A stretch of 64,000 nucleotides of DNA, from positions 12,269,181 to 12,333,180 of the forward strand of contig NC_064036.1 in NCBI RefSeq assembly GCF_932526225.1. Direction: 5' to 3'. A program made the translations under genes and the position numbers. The DNA is from Nematostella vectensis (lineage: Eukaryota > Cnidaria > Anthozoa > Actiniaria > Edwardsiidae). Positions 1 to 11,850 of the stretch are shown one piece after another. Every line of letters starts with the position of its first letter. The first letter of the stretch is position 1. Under the pieces are notes generated by a model. It worked only from the letters and a program-made list of their open reading frames with translations, was not told where the DNA came from and did not search any database.

Positions 1-820
1 TCTACAGGGTTGGGGGTTAAGGGGTTTATACACTACCTTTGGCTTAAGCCAGGTACGTAGTGGATCTACAGGGTTGGGGGTTAAGGGGTTTATACACTCA
101 CTTGGGCGTAAGCCAGGTCAGTAGTGGATCTACAGGGTTGGGGGTTAAGGGGTTTATACACTCCCTTTGGCTTAAGCCAGGTCAGTAGTGGATCTACAGG
201 GTTGGGGGTTAAGGGGTTTATACACTTCCTTTGGCTTAAGCCAGGTCAGTAGTGGATCTACAGGGTTGGGGGTTAAGGGGTTTATACACTTCCTTTGGCT
301 TAAGCCAGGTACGTAGTGGATCTACAGGGTTGGGGGTTAAGGGGTTTATACACTCACTTGGGCTTAAGCCAGGTCAGTAGTGGATCTACAGGGTTGGGGG
401 TTAAGGGGTTTATACACTCCCGTTGGCTTAAGCCAGGTCAGTAGTGGATCTACAGGGTTGGGGGTTAAGGGGTTTATACACTTCCTTTGGCTTAAGCCAG
501 GTCAGTAGTGGATCTACAGGGTTGGGGGTTAAGGGGTTTATACACTTCCTTTGGCTTAAGCCAGGTCAGTAGTGGATCTACAGGGTAGGGGGTTAAGGGG
601 TTTATACACTTACTTGGGCTTAAGCCAGGTCAGTAGTGAATCTACAGGGTTGGGGGTTAAGGGGTTTATACACTCCCTTGGGCTTAAGCCAGGTCCATAG
701 TGGATCTACAGGGTTGGGGGTTAAGGGGTTTATACACTTCCTTGGGCTTAAGCCAGGTCCATAGTGGATCTACAGGGTTGGGGGTTAAGGGGTTTATACG
801 CTTCCTTGGGCTTCCAAGTG
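1..820. repeat. 64-bp tandem repeat array, about 12.8 copies, open at the left edge
   Basis: The motif tctacagggttgggggttaa recurs at 1, 65, 129, 193 and so on, giving a 64-bp period. Copies differ at a few positions (acctttgg/cacttggg; ccaggtacgt/ccaggtcagt). The last copy breaks down near 820. It lies upstream of the TSEN54-like exons on the + strand, so it is probably in an intron of that gene. Each unit holds a donor-like cag/gtcagt or cag/gtacgt, but I found no exon it clearly derives from. Confidence 0.95.
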
Positions 821-1031
821 AAGCGTGGTGTACATTAAAATACAGTAAAAAGCGAGTCACAAGAAGTGAGATATAACTATATTGATGGAACATTTCGTGT
901 CAAACCCTCCCCCTCCGATTCCCCTTGACAAAAAGCTGGATCAGCCCCTGTAGGTAACCAGGATTTTATTACCTTTTTATTGAGTTGAAGCATAGAATGA
1001 CATTTCTTTATGCTTTTGCTATTCATTTTAG

Positions 1032-1491
1032 CAAGTACCTTATTGCATTTGACGTGTACCAGCCTGGAAGTGGGTACAAGAAAACAACCCCAGGTTCGCC
1101 ATACATCTGTATTTGCATCTGCAGGTAAAGTTATGGAATATGTGTTGAAGGGCAGATTACATGAAAATACATTATGATATATTGTTTTTGTATTAGCAAA
1201 AAAAAAATACTTTTGAATTTTAAGACAGCTTTATCATAGGTACTTTAGTTCAATGTACACCAAGCGCATTTGAAATAGTCTTAAATAAAATAGTCCAAAA
1301 TTGCACCTTAACTTAGCTAAACTTATTTCTTTTCCAGATTCTTAGACCCAGTTCCTTCCCTTACCGATATAACCCACTTGACACAGAAAGCCCATCCAAC
1401 ACCAGTGAAGTTTGCTGTGGTTAGTGGAGGAAACGTCTCTATCTATAGCTTCCTGGATGCTGATCTACCAACATTTGTCAGCAATGGATAA
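1032..1491 (+). CDS. TSEN54: tRNA-splicing endonuclease subunit Sen54-like, last two exons (partial)
   Basis: Sen54 is a structural subunit of the nuclear tRNA-splicing endonuclease, which removes introns from pre-tRNA. Two exons are visible: 1032-1124 (after ..ttttag, ending before gtaaag) and 1338-1491 (after tttccag, stop TAA at 1489). The first encodes FDVYQPGSGYKK followed by TPGSPY, matching the family signature FDVYQ..(K)K..PG.P. The second encodes LDPVPSLTDI and then VKFAVVSGGNVSIYSF and LPTFV, which resembles the end of vertebrate TSEN54 as I recall it (FALVDHGDISFYSF..LP). Phases agree: the first exon ends with two bases and the second supplies the third. Upstream exons lie outside the window or beyond the 64-bp array. 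The assignment rests on remembered family motifs, not on a search. Confidence 0.8.
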
Positions 1492-1870
1492 AGACGGGAA
1501 TGCTGTGCTCACAGGTGACCTAGTGCTTCTGTGGTTTGCTGTGGTTAACAGAGACAGCGTCTCCACCTGTAGCTTGATAAGTGAGGGCCTACCAACATTT
1601 GTCAGCAATAATAAGAGACGGGAATGCTGTGCTCACAGATAACCTTGTGCCTCGAAGGTCTGCTTCGGTTAGCAGAGAGCAGAGCGGGCGTCTGCGGTTC
1701 TATCAAAATTGGTCAGCAGTGGCAGGGTTACCGTGGCAGGAGATGAGTAATGTCCACTTGAACAACTTTGAAGTCTGCGTTTGTCAGTGAAGAAACTAAC
1801 TTCAGCACCTGATCTAAAAAGATCAGTATGGCTAAACATGGGAATGCTGTGCACACAGGCAACCCTGCAC
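1411..1870 (+). repeat. Tandem duplication of the TSEN54 terminal exon, period 124 bp, 3-4 decaying copies
   Basis: The coding segment starting tttgctgtggtta at 1411 recurs at 1535 (tttgctgtggttaaca) and in weaker form at about 1659 (ctgcttcggttagcagag), a constant 124-bp step. Shared blocks include ctaccaacatttgtcagcaa and acgggaatgctgtgctcaca. A further remnant, catgggaatgctgtg then cacacaggcaaccctgc, is near 1837. The second copy reads WFAVVNRDSVS and GLPTFVSNN, a decayed version of the Sen54 C-terminus. The copies lie downstream of the stop codon, presumably in the 3' UTR. Confidence 0.85.
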
Positions 1871-2025
1871 GGAGGCCCATTGTACTGTCTACCCTGGGTA
1901 CCAGAGCCTCCAAACTTCTCTCGCCCAGTAACGCTCGTCGCGGCATTTTGGCTGAGCGTCACTGGACGGGAGAAGTAAGAACAACGCCTTATCCTCCACA
2001 AGGCAAAAGCTATACAGAGCACTTC

Positions 2026-2031
2026 AATAAA
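2026..2031 (+). terminator. Candidate poly(A) signal AATAAA for the TSEN54-like gene
   Basis: AATAAA lies about 535 bp past the stop codon, beyond the duplicated-exon remnants, with T-rich sequence directly after it. The position suits a 3' UTR that includes the duplications. It is unproven without transcripts. Confidence 0.4.
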
Positions 2032-5000
2032 AATATTTTTTTCGCCCTTCTCCTTGCACGCCCTTCGCACAAAGCAACAGCCATACAGATCGCTTCTATA
2101 GCAATTCTTTTTCGCCCTTCTAATTTCTAGCTCTTACCGTGTTTTCGTTTTAATTTTGTTCCTCTATGCGGCGGTCTTTTTAATTAGAATTCTGATTTTA
2201 AACGGAAAATGGTGGGTGCCGTCACGTAAAGGCAGTAACTTAGCGAGCGAAAATAATATTCTAAAAACTCTGATCTTTCAAGGGGAACCAAGGACTCTTG
2301 AGAAACAAATTGAAACCCTTGATATGTTACAGCAGAAGCACAGACGTCATTGTGCCCTAGAAGGGCTGCCATATCACAAACTTTGCCCGAGAAAGGATCC
2401 CCAATTTCCGACTCGTCTTGAAACTGTAATCAATTTCCAGACGTTTTGAGACCTGTAGCTGACATGAGCACCAAGCGTTATGGACATCTTCGCTTCTATC
2501 TGAGCCATATTGACTGTGGAATTTACTCGCTTTGGCATTAGTATTCGTATTAGTTGTGTGATGAGATGGCAGGTTACTAATTGTCTCCGGATAAATGTCG
2601 AACGTATTCAACTCGCCTGCAGATTTTAGGGAGAACGCCATATTTAGGACGGAAATAATAAGGCTATTGAATTGAAAGGGCGTTATCTCTGAAATATCAG
2701 CCTCAAATACTTCGATATCAGCGCTATTAGGAGATTAAAACTTACAGAATTGTAATCATCACCACCGACTTAAAATCGAAATCCTCTACTCTATTATAAT
2801 GTCCATCAAGTCGGCTTGGCGTAGCTAATTTGGGATTCAATCTCGACAATAAAAGACACGGTTGTTATCTTATTACTAGAAAGGGTCTTCCAAAGTTGAT
2901 GATAATTAAACCAAAACACGCCGCCCCACGGTGGTCTTGTTAATTAAGTTTTTGCGAAGCTTGATGCTCGAGTTTTTATTAATTTTCGCAAATCGCGTCT
3001 TTGTATCAAGACGTTTTATGTTTTGCCCGCCGTCTCATCGTCAGTTTTTTGGATATGTAATCGTATGTCGGAACTTTTTGAATGGGACCTTTGTATACAC
3101 CATTTGATAAGAGTCGATCTAGCTCCTGTGTAAGCGCATAGATCTGGAAAGAAGCTAACGCCCATGCCGGTGAGGCAGCTGCGACATCCTGGCATAATAG
3201 GGCGTAGAGGGGGTACGCTCGGGCGTGCGAACATAAGGCGGCACTATATGGGAATATGATCCGAAGATTTGACGAGAATGAGAGAATCCCAAAATCAATT
3301 TGAACCACAACACAAAACAGCACTACATTAGAAATAGACACCACCACCTGGATAACTTCTTCAATTTCTTTTTTCCCGGAAATATCTTAAATGGTGTCCA
3401 GCGCTAACATTTTCGCACTTAAAATGAGCTTTGTATTTGGATTGTAGAAGGTTGTGGAAGCACGCGATGGGATTTTTATGGTGGTGTACCGTTTCCGGTG
3501 GCCTGAGAAATTCCACGTGTTTTCGTTTAGGGCGTGTTTATTATTAAAATTCAATCCATAGCCTTGCTATGCATATATATGTGCGTCTGATTATTTTTTT
3601 AAATCACTATTCTGGGTTATACCACCATTTTCTCGTTTGTATCAAAGGGGGGTCGTTAAGTTAGATACTTAATTAAAAGGGGTGGGGTAATTGCTTCACA
3701 TCAGGGGGCTGAGAACCAAGGAAAGCTTACTACTTTCCACCAGTGCGTCGGTCTTGGTAACCTGTTACTCTATACCAGACCCCTTTTGTGACCCATTCAG
3801 AACAAGCTTGACGTCGCTCATATTATGTGTATCGGACAACATGTCGTCTTTTGTGTCAATGTATGGCGCCATGGGGGTACAGATGGGAGTAGTCTGGTAG
3901 TTCTTTTTGTTTCATTATTTGTGCTTGTGCCTTCTTTTTGGTGGATTTTATAGCTCCATTGGTTGGAGTGCTGTTTTTACCATCTTGTCATATAACATGA
4001 TAGTCATCTAGTTTATTTCTTTTTCGGCGCGCATCTTTTCTATCTTCCCGCCTTTTCTTTTCTTAGGTAAATTCAACTTTTTTTTTCTAGAATTTGAAGT
4101 CGTTATTAATAAGGAAAGTACGTGAAAATTTGTTGCGGCCATCAGTGTAAGCACGTTGCTGCAATACCACCTGTAAAAGGCTTCCTCGCATATCCGTGGT
4201 CTAGTATGATCGCATATTTTATCATCGCGTGTGAATCAATTACGTCATTATCTCAGAGAACTCCTAGCGCGCTAATGTCTGTGTCTGTAACGTTGCCCTG
4301 GAAACAGTCTATTTATATAACTAGGGATTGCCTCATGACACAATTTTTAATAGATAAAAGCGATTGCTTGTTTTCCGCTTTTTGCGTATTTTTTGGGAAA
4401 TCGCTTAGATTTCATGATTTTAGCCCTTGGCACTGTTCTTGTCTTGGGATTTCAGGGAATAATGCATGGCATATACCGCTTGGACCTGGCTTTGATAAAT
4501 AATTGAATATCATCAATTATTGAGTGATTTAGTCGCGTGAACGTCTCGGTTCGTTGATGAGCTTTTATTAGTAACGCTTGTGGTTTTGGTTTGCTAAATT
4601 TGGTTGGTCGTTGAGATGTCGCAAGTAAGGAACGGCGACCACTTATTACGCTGCCGCGAATAAGCATTTACTAGCGCATGATACATTATATTTCATCACC
4701 GCGTCTACACCGATAACTCCAAAAAATAAATGTGATTTTAATTTATTAATTTTCCACCCGTCCACTTTTTCTTTCCCATTTTTGCCATTTTTAGAAACGA
4801 TATTGTACGTGAAATACCAATGACATGCTCGCGTTTTTGGCGTGCTTTTGTGCATGACTATAGCCCGTTTTCGTCATCGATGTTTGATATATTTGCGCAT
4901 GCATATTCATCCAATCTTTAAGTGGTTTCTGACTAAAGCCCAAGGCAATACCAACACGAAATGAAATACGCGAAAATCCAAAAAAAATTATTTTTGGTCT

Positions 5001-5231
5001 ATTGATAAATAACGAATACAACCCCTAACCCAAACATGTGCTTTGACACTTACTTAAAAGTCAAAATATTCCGAAATTGTGGTTCCGTTTCCTAGCCACA
5101 GCTTTTGTTTAGCCGATGTTATTTTGATCGGAACTTTCCCGGGGGTTCTCTGTAAAATCCTCATTGGATACGAATTAGTTATATTGCTTGCTGATTGGCC
5201 AAGCCATGCATAATGACTGCCTGACGTATTC

Positions 5232-5256
5232 GATGGCGGCCATTTTGGAAGTGAGG
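5232..5256 (+). promoter_or_regulatory. YY1-like plus ETS-like motif, probable KIF21 core promoter
   Basis: The sequence gatggcggccattttgg followed by aagtgagg combines a YY1-type GGCGGCCATTTTG core and an ETS-type GGAAGTG. This pairing is common at TATA-less housekeeping promoters in animals. It sits about 375 bp before the KIF21 start codon. No TATA box is evident nearby. Motif recognition only. Confidence 0.4.
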
Positions 5257-5608
5257 CCGTTGTTGTTATGCAAATGGTTCACACGTCTCTCGACCCAAAT
5301 CTGATCGGGAGAGAAATTATGATATTCATCGCTGTCCGCTACTCGCACTAACATTTCACATTGAAGAAAAATCTACATTCATGGCGTAATTTCTTCTGAA
5401 CACGATCTATTTGCGATGGATACCTGATCATAGACATAGAAGAGACACAATTGATGGTGATCATTTTTTGACCGACGTCGATTTGCTGAAATTTTCCGAT
5501 GAAAATGAATGGTTGGATCGGCGCTCGTTTTGTGACTGCAACAGATATAAGTTGGCTTAGGTGACATTTTTCTACAATAGTAAGAAACGCTTCCTTTTGG
5601 AAAGAAAG

Positions 5609-8600
5609 ATGACTGCTAAAGTCGTCGACGATACATCGGTCCGAGTGGCTTTGAGGTTTGTGTGAAATCTTCTACGAATTGAACTAACCCTTGCACTCAC
5701 TTCGATCAAAACACTGCCATTTCTATGCATACAATCAATCAAGTGCCTTCAACAGTCTCTGTAGATAAAAACTCTCTCCTAAAATATTTCATGTATGTAT
5801 TTTTTTTCAAAGGATCCGTCCTCAAAGTGCTTCGGAACAGATCGACATGTGCCGGGTTTGCACTTCTTGTACGCCGGGTCATCCTCAAGTCGTCCTTGGT
5901 AAAGACAAGGGGTTTACGTTCGATTATGTCTTCGATATACCTGCAAAACAACCCGAGATCTACGAGAAATGCGTGAAAGAACTAGTCGAAGGGTGAGTGT
6001 AATGATTTTTAAATAACTTCGCGTGTCTCTTATCAAGTGACAACCGCCATTTTACCAGTATTCGCGCGGTTCACATCCGCAGTGATGTTGCGAGGGAGTC
6101 AAACATCGAAATGGGAAATGAATCCTAACATTCATTTACCGCGCAATTCTTATATTTTCACTTAGTCACATGTTTTGCATGTCTAGGACACACATCTAAT
6201 CCATTGCTTATTTTGTTGGGGAAAAATAAATGGAATGGCCTTTACTTTCTTGGGAGGTCCGTAATCCCAGTGTTCTAAACATATATACAGATCCTAACTG
6301 AAATTCGATCAAATTTATTTTTCTTTCCTCAGATGCCTAGATGGCTACAATGCTACGGTTTTGGCGTACGGACAGGTATTGTACGATGTGTTTCTCTTGT
6401 TACCCGTGATTATTCATCCTCGCGCACCAAAAAACATTTTTTTCGATCACTTTATTAAAGATTTATGTTAAACCGAACCGGAAGTTGTGGTTGTAGTTTC
6501 TAAGGACTGTGATTCCTTTTTGTTATCAAGCGTAAAATCACGCCAAGGTAACACCAACTGAGGAGAATCGATTCCATGAAATAATTTGATGCATAGATAT
6601 ACCCCCTGAATTTTTACGAATACTGTGTTTTCTAGCAACGGTCATTACGTGGACCTGACAGAGCTACTTTTCATGGATCAAGCATTTACACAATTAGTGC
6701 AACTACAGCTATGAGTGCATTTAGAGTAAATATAGTCTTACTGTTTCAGAATTCCCAATAATCAGAAATGTCAACACAATCAGGCTCCAACAATTAAAAA
6801 TGCTGTTGAATGATTTCTTCAGCTTGAGTAATTATCTTTTAGAATAGAAAATTAGTTGAAATCCACAGGTTTTTTTTTACTATTTTCAGTCTGTATACCT
6901 ATATTTTAATAAGAATTGAAATATTGTCCAAAAGACACCTATAATGCGAAGCCACTTTAAGTACAATGTACAGTAGTATTACATTATAAGCGAAATGACA
7001 CCCTAAGGCAGTAACAGTCAACAATCTTAATGTATAGGTTTCTGCAGTCGGAGGCTATAGTGCATTAGCTACAAGATAGATGCTTTTATTCATTTTCTTA
7101 TGAAGATCATTGTCAGCAATTGAAAACTGTCTAATTTCTGAAAACTGTCTAATTTGTGCCCTGCTTATGTTTTCCAATTGAGTCTTCTTGTATTCCAGCC
7201 AAACTATTTATCTTGCAGCACTTCAGCCAACCTAGTGTGGAGCACTCTATATATTCATTACCTATGCAATAATCAATTCAATCATTCCCTGCTTTCTAAC
7301 CTGACTGTGTACCTGGGCACCACCTCCATTTTAACTTCAAGCCAATCAATGGGAAAGGTTTTATTTTAATTCAGTGCATGGCATGAAATATTGTGTCTTG
7401 TTGGCTCTAGACCAAGAGCTTTGTTCTTGGCTTGTCTCATCAACTGGATTGTCTAATTAAAATGTAAATGTACTGTAATAGTTTTTTACATGGATTCCTA
7501 TCACCTGGTATTCACCACCTGCCTGTTATGTTGTGTGCCTTATTACTCATGGCCTAAAGAATATTTTTTGCTTCTATTTCAGTCAACCATCATACTTTAC
7601 ATGCTTGATTTGTTAACTTAGGCAGAAGCTACTATTTCAACTGTTCTATTTTTTATTAATCTTTATATTTTGTATTTACTAGCATCAGAGATGATTAGTA
7701 TAATCATATCTAAACTGAATGAAAAATTCGAATAAATCCATTTATAGCATGTTCTAGCTTTGTCAATGTGTAATTGGCTAGTATTTAAACTAGATCTAAA
7801 TTCTAAAAATTCCTTACGTTTTATGAATATTTTTTTTATAATATAAAGCCACTTAGAGTTATGAACTTTATGGAAATTATTATTTTGGCAAGAATCATAA
7901 ACTTAAATTTCCAATTGATTTTTTTACAAAATAAAAAAGTGTATAACATTTGGCAGCTTTACAGCACAGTTAACAGCATATTCAGAGAAGTCAAATATTT
8001 GCTTCATCTTTTTGTTACTCAGCTACCCAATACAGCCTGGCAGCTATATATCAAGGATATGTTGTCTCTATATTACAGCAATGAGGACCTCAACTACAAA
8101 TAAAAGCATATTGTACTTGAATTTGATTAGTACTTAATCAGCTTCCTTTTTTTATCCAATGTTGTATCTTGCAAAAAAGGACCTGTGATGCATAGCAATG
8201 GCTTTCCCTCATTATGCTACCGTTTTTGCACCAAAATTCAAAGCAGGCTCAATTTCATAGTTAGAATTATTGCCTTAACAGGGTTTGCAGTCTTTCAGCA
8301 GATCTTAACCATGACTTTCCAGCTCCAGCTTCCTCTGCACTAAGCCGCAATACACCTGTTTTAAAGATTTTTACATCCCCCATTGTTTTGAGCTTATTCT
8401 ATCTCTAAAACAACAGAACTGCTCTGAATATAAATTTCCCATTTATATTTTTGCCCAGACTGGTGCAGGGAAGACATACACAATGGGTACTGGGTTTGAT
8501 GTGAATATCGACCCACTGGAAGAAGGCATTGTTCCCAGAGCTGTTGGACAGCTCTTCAGCGGAATAGAACGACGACGGCAGGAAGCCAAGCAAAGAAATG

Positions 8601-10298
8601 AGCCGCAACCCGATTTTAAAGTCACTGTACAGTTTATGGAGGTATTTAAATATGTGCTTCAGCCTCTTTGTTGATGATAGATTTTAATGTCACTGTACGT
8701 TTTATGGAGGTATTTAAATGTGCCTCGGCCTTTTTGTTGATAATAGATTTTAAAGTCACTGTACAGTTTATGGAGATATTAAAATGTGCTTCATTCTCTT
8801 TGTTGATAATAGATTTTATTAAAGTTCAGATCAAAAAGTGAAACAACTGTTGGCAGTGTGGCTGTGAATATAAGAAAATAGAACTTTGTTTTAAAAACAT
8901 TTCAAAATAGTGTTGTCGTGATGTATTATTTTTTTCAAGCAGTGCCATGAAATTAAATCTTGAATATTTTGAGAAAAAAAGCAGTGAGTGACCTGTTTAT
9001 TTGTCTTTTCATTTTCTATGTAAGTGCCAGAAACTCCTATATTATTATCCTGTTTGTTTTATTTCCAGCTTTACAATGAAGACCTGATCGATCTGTTTGA
9101 TGCTGATGGAAGGGTAATAAATCTTTTGTTGCTACTGCATCAACCTGTCGCAATATATATAACCAAAGAAATGAATAATACTGTCCAATTCCTTGATAAT
9201 GGCTTATAGCTTATGTATTAAAACATAGTTCATTAGCTTGGTATTAGTAAGCAAGGGCCTTTGCATTGAGTAATAAAAAACATTTTGGCTTTGTGAACAA
9301 TCATGTTTCATGATGCACGGTTGACCTGTGCTTAATCTATGCTTTTTTGTAGCAATTATGTTTACACTAAAATTTTATTTTCCTATTGTTTTCAGGGAAG
9401 AAAATCCCATCATGTGAAAATTCATGAAGACACCAATGGTCAAATCTATACTGTTGGGGTCAACACAAGGGCTGTAAAGTCTGCACTTGATGTAAGGTGT
9501 AATTGATTGATGCGCTAGTGTGTAGAAAATAGAAAAAACTGGCGAAGAATCATAATGATTTTAGATTTCCTTTCTATATCCTATCCACAGCTTCTTGTTA
9601 AAAATGTTTTTTGTATATCTTGCAGACTCTAAATGCTCTACAGCAAGGAGCCTTATCAAGAACAACAGCTAGTACAAATATGAACACCCATTCTTCACGT
9701 TCCCATGCTATCTTTACAATCCACATCAAACAGCAACGGGTGGTTAAGGTTGGTAACATCTTTTATGCTCTCTGACAACTATTGTCACATCCTATTTATA
9801 GATAGATTGAGATATGTTTAATTCATCCTTTTGCATTGGAAACTGAATTACAGGGAGAGCACAATTACATTTGATGTAAGACAATTAGCATGTTAAACAG
9901 TTACAAAATTTGACATTCTATTAGTATTACACTGAATTACATTGAATGAGCGATCAGATCTTAATTCGTAACAGTGTAAAATAGGTGATCTTCTGCAAAT
10001 TATTAGGTTATATAGGGGAGTTTGGTTATGTTGTTGACATTTGTTATCATTGCCATCATCCTAATAACAATAGATCATCATTAGCATCTGTAATCATTGT
10101 TCTCATCACCATGGCAATAGCATTATAGTGATCAGTGACTATTATAACTACTGTTATCACCATGGCAACAATATCATAATCATCAGCATCTATTATCATT
10201 GAGCTGTCATCACAACAACATCTGTTATTGTTGTTGTTATCACCATGGTAACAGCATCATAATCACCAGCATTCATGGTCACTTTCAACGTAATAATG

Positions 10299-10379
<81 letters not shown>

Positions 10380-11850
10380 TCATACATATTATCCTATTAT
10401 GATCACCAGTATAATAAGCAATCATCATCAGCATGAGGATAACATCATACTGTAGCTATTTATATTTACATATTTTATATTTTTCGCATGATATCTTCAC
10501 ACCAATAGTAACCTCAGTAATTGGTAAGTCCTTGTCATCATTGCCATGTCAATAGCACCATGGCCATCAGCATCATCACATTGTTATATCATGCTCTCAT
10601 ATGCAATACTGCTGAAAATTGTCCTTATTTGTTGTTTTTTCCTACAGATCTCTAACAATGAGCCAACCAAGGGTGGAGAAGATTATGAGTATGAAATGCT
10701 CAGTGCAAAGTTTAATTTTGTTGACCTTGCTGGTTCAGAAAGGTTAAAAAGAACTGGCGCCACTGGTGATCGTGCTAAGGAAGGAATATCCATAAACTGT
10801 GGATTGGTAAGTTTTTTGCAAAGAAAAAAATACATGTTTACTTTATAAAAATACATTTCTGCTTGGAAATCTTTTATAGTCTCTGGCAGCCATGATTTGT
10901 CGTACTAGCAAAATACTTTTAAGTTAAAACTACTTTTAAGTTAAAACTGATTAGCTGTGTTTTGTAGTGAACGCTCATTTTATTTTTGATTCCTTTCAAA
11001 TAACACATGTCAGGGCTTCTGGAATTACATGCTTGTGTGGAAGCGTGTAATTTGGCTTTTTCCGCGTAATTTGTCACAATTTTCCACGTAATTTGGCTAA
11101 ATTTTGAAAGACAAAACATTTAATTGCACAGCTGATGTGTTCTTTTAGGGTTCTTACATCTATTTCTCGTAAAAAAAAGAGAGATATTCTTCGTTAAGGT
11201 GTGATATTTCGAACTGAATTTCGAAAACAAATAAAATGACTAGCTGTTCTTTGCTAAACCGCGAAGGCCTAGGACTAATAATAAAATACCTTTTTTAATT
11301 GGCTGGTGGCTAGGAGCCAATGAAAACTTGCCTAAGATATTTTCACGCAAAAAAATAAACGTTTCAAGTTATTTCGTGCTTTCCTTCTGTACAAAATGTA
11401 GTATATTCCGTGTAATTTAGCGCATAGTTCAGTAAAAAATCCTGAAAGTTTAGATTTTTAAAGAAACATGTATTGCAAAATCCCGCGTAATGATTGATTT
11501 TCTGCGTAATTTAGCAAAGAATCCCGCGTAATTTTGAGTTTTTTTCCGCGTAATTCCAGAAGCCCTGACATGTGCATTCTTTGCCTGACGTAATGTATTA
11601 TACTGAGATATGAAATGTTATTCTTTTTCAGTTGGCTCTAGGCAATGTCATCAGCGCCCTTGGAGATGTCACCAAGAAGGGAAGCCATGTGCCATATCGC
11701 GACTCCAAGTTAACACGGCTGTTACAGGACTCGTTAGGTGGCAATAGCTGTACTCTGATGATCGCATGTGTGTCACCATCCGACAGGGACTTTATGGAGA
11801 CATTAAATACTCTGAAGTATGCAAACAGAGCAAGAAATATCAAAAACAAG
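5609..11850 (+). CDS. KIF21: KIF21 motor domain, exons 1-9 (residues 1-365)
   Basis: This block is the ATP-driven microtubule-binding head. The P-loop [12 protein letters not shown] is split by the exon 3/4 junction (about residues 89-100). Switch [12 protein letters not shown] is in exon 7, switch [17 protein letters not shown] in exon 8, and exon 9 carries [20 protein letters not shown], the microtubule-binding alpha4-L12-alpha5 region, then [14 protein letters not shown] before the neck. All key nucleotide-binding residues are present, so the motor looks functional. The tract [16 protein letters not shown] matches the KIF21-specific version of this loop. Confidence 0.95.

Larger units (their letters stand above)
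1492..5608. other. Intergenic region between TSEN54-like and KIF21 genes
   Basis: Apart from the duplicated exon copies and the poly(A) signal, I see no convincing coding exon. A short imperfect palindrome spans about 1917-1976 (arms tctcgcccagtaacgct and agcgtcactggacggga). Open frames here are short, lack domain character and overlap on both strands. The last 400 bases probably hold the KIF21 promoter and 5' UTR. Confidence 0.6.

Noticed and set aside
1-820. Left 64-bp array as another exon-seeded array of the TSEN54-like gene
   Set aside because: The unit has a donor-like ccag/gtcagt, but the next exon begins with one base, requiring a two-base end. Read in that frame the unit has an in-frame TAA (gct taa gcc ag), so it does not fit the immediately preceding exon.
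10196-10402. Poly-Asn and poly-Ile frames
   Set aside because: Product of the AAT microsatellite in KIF21 intron 7.
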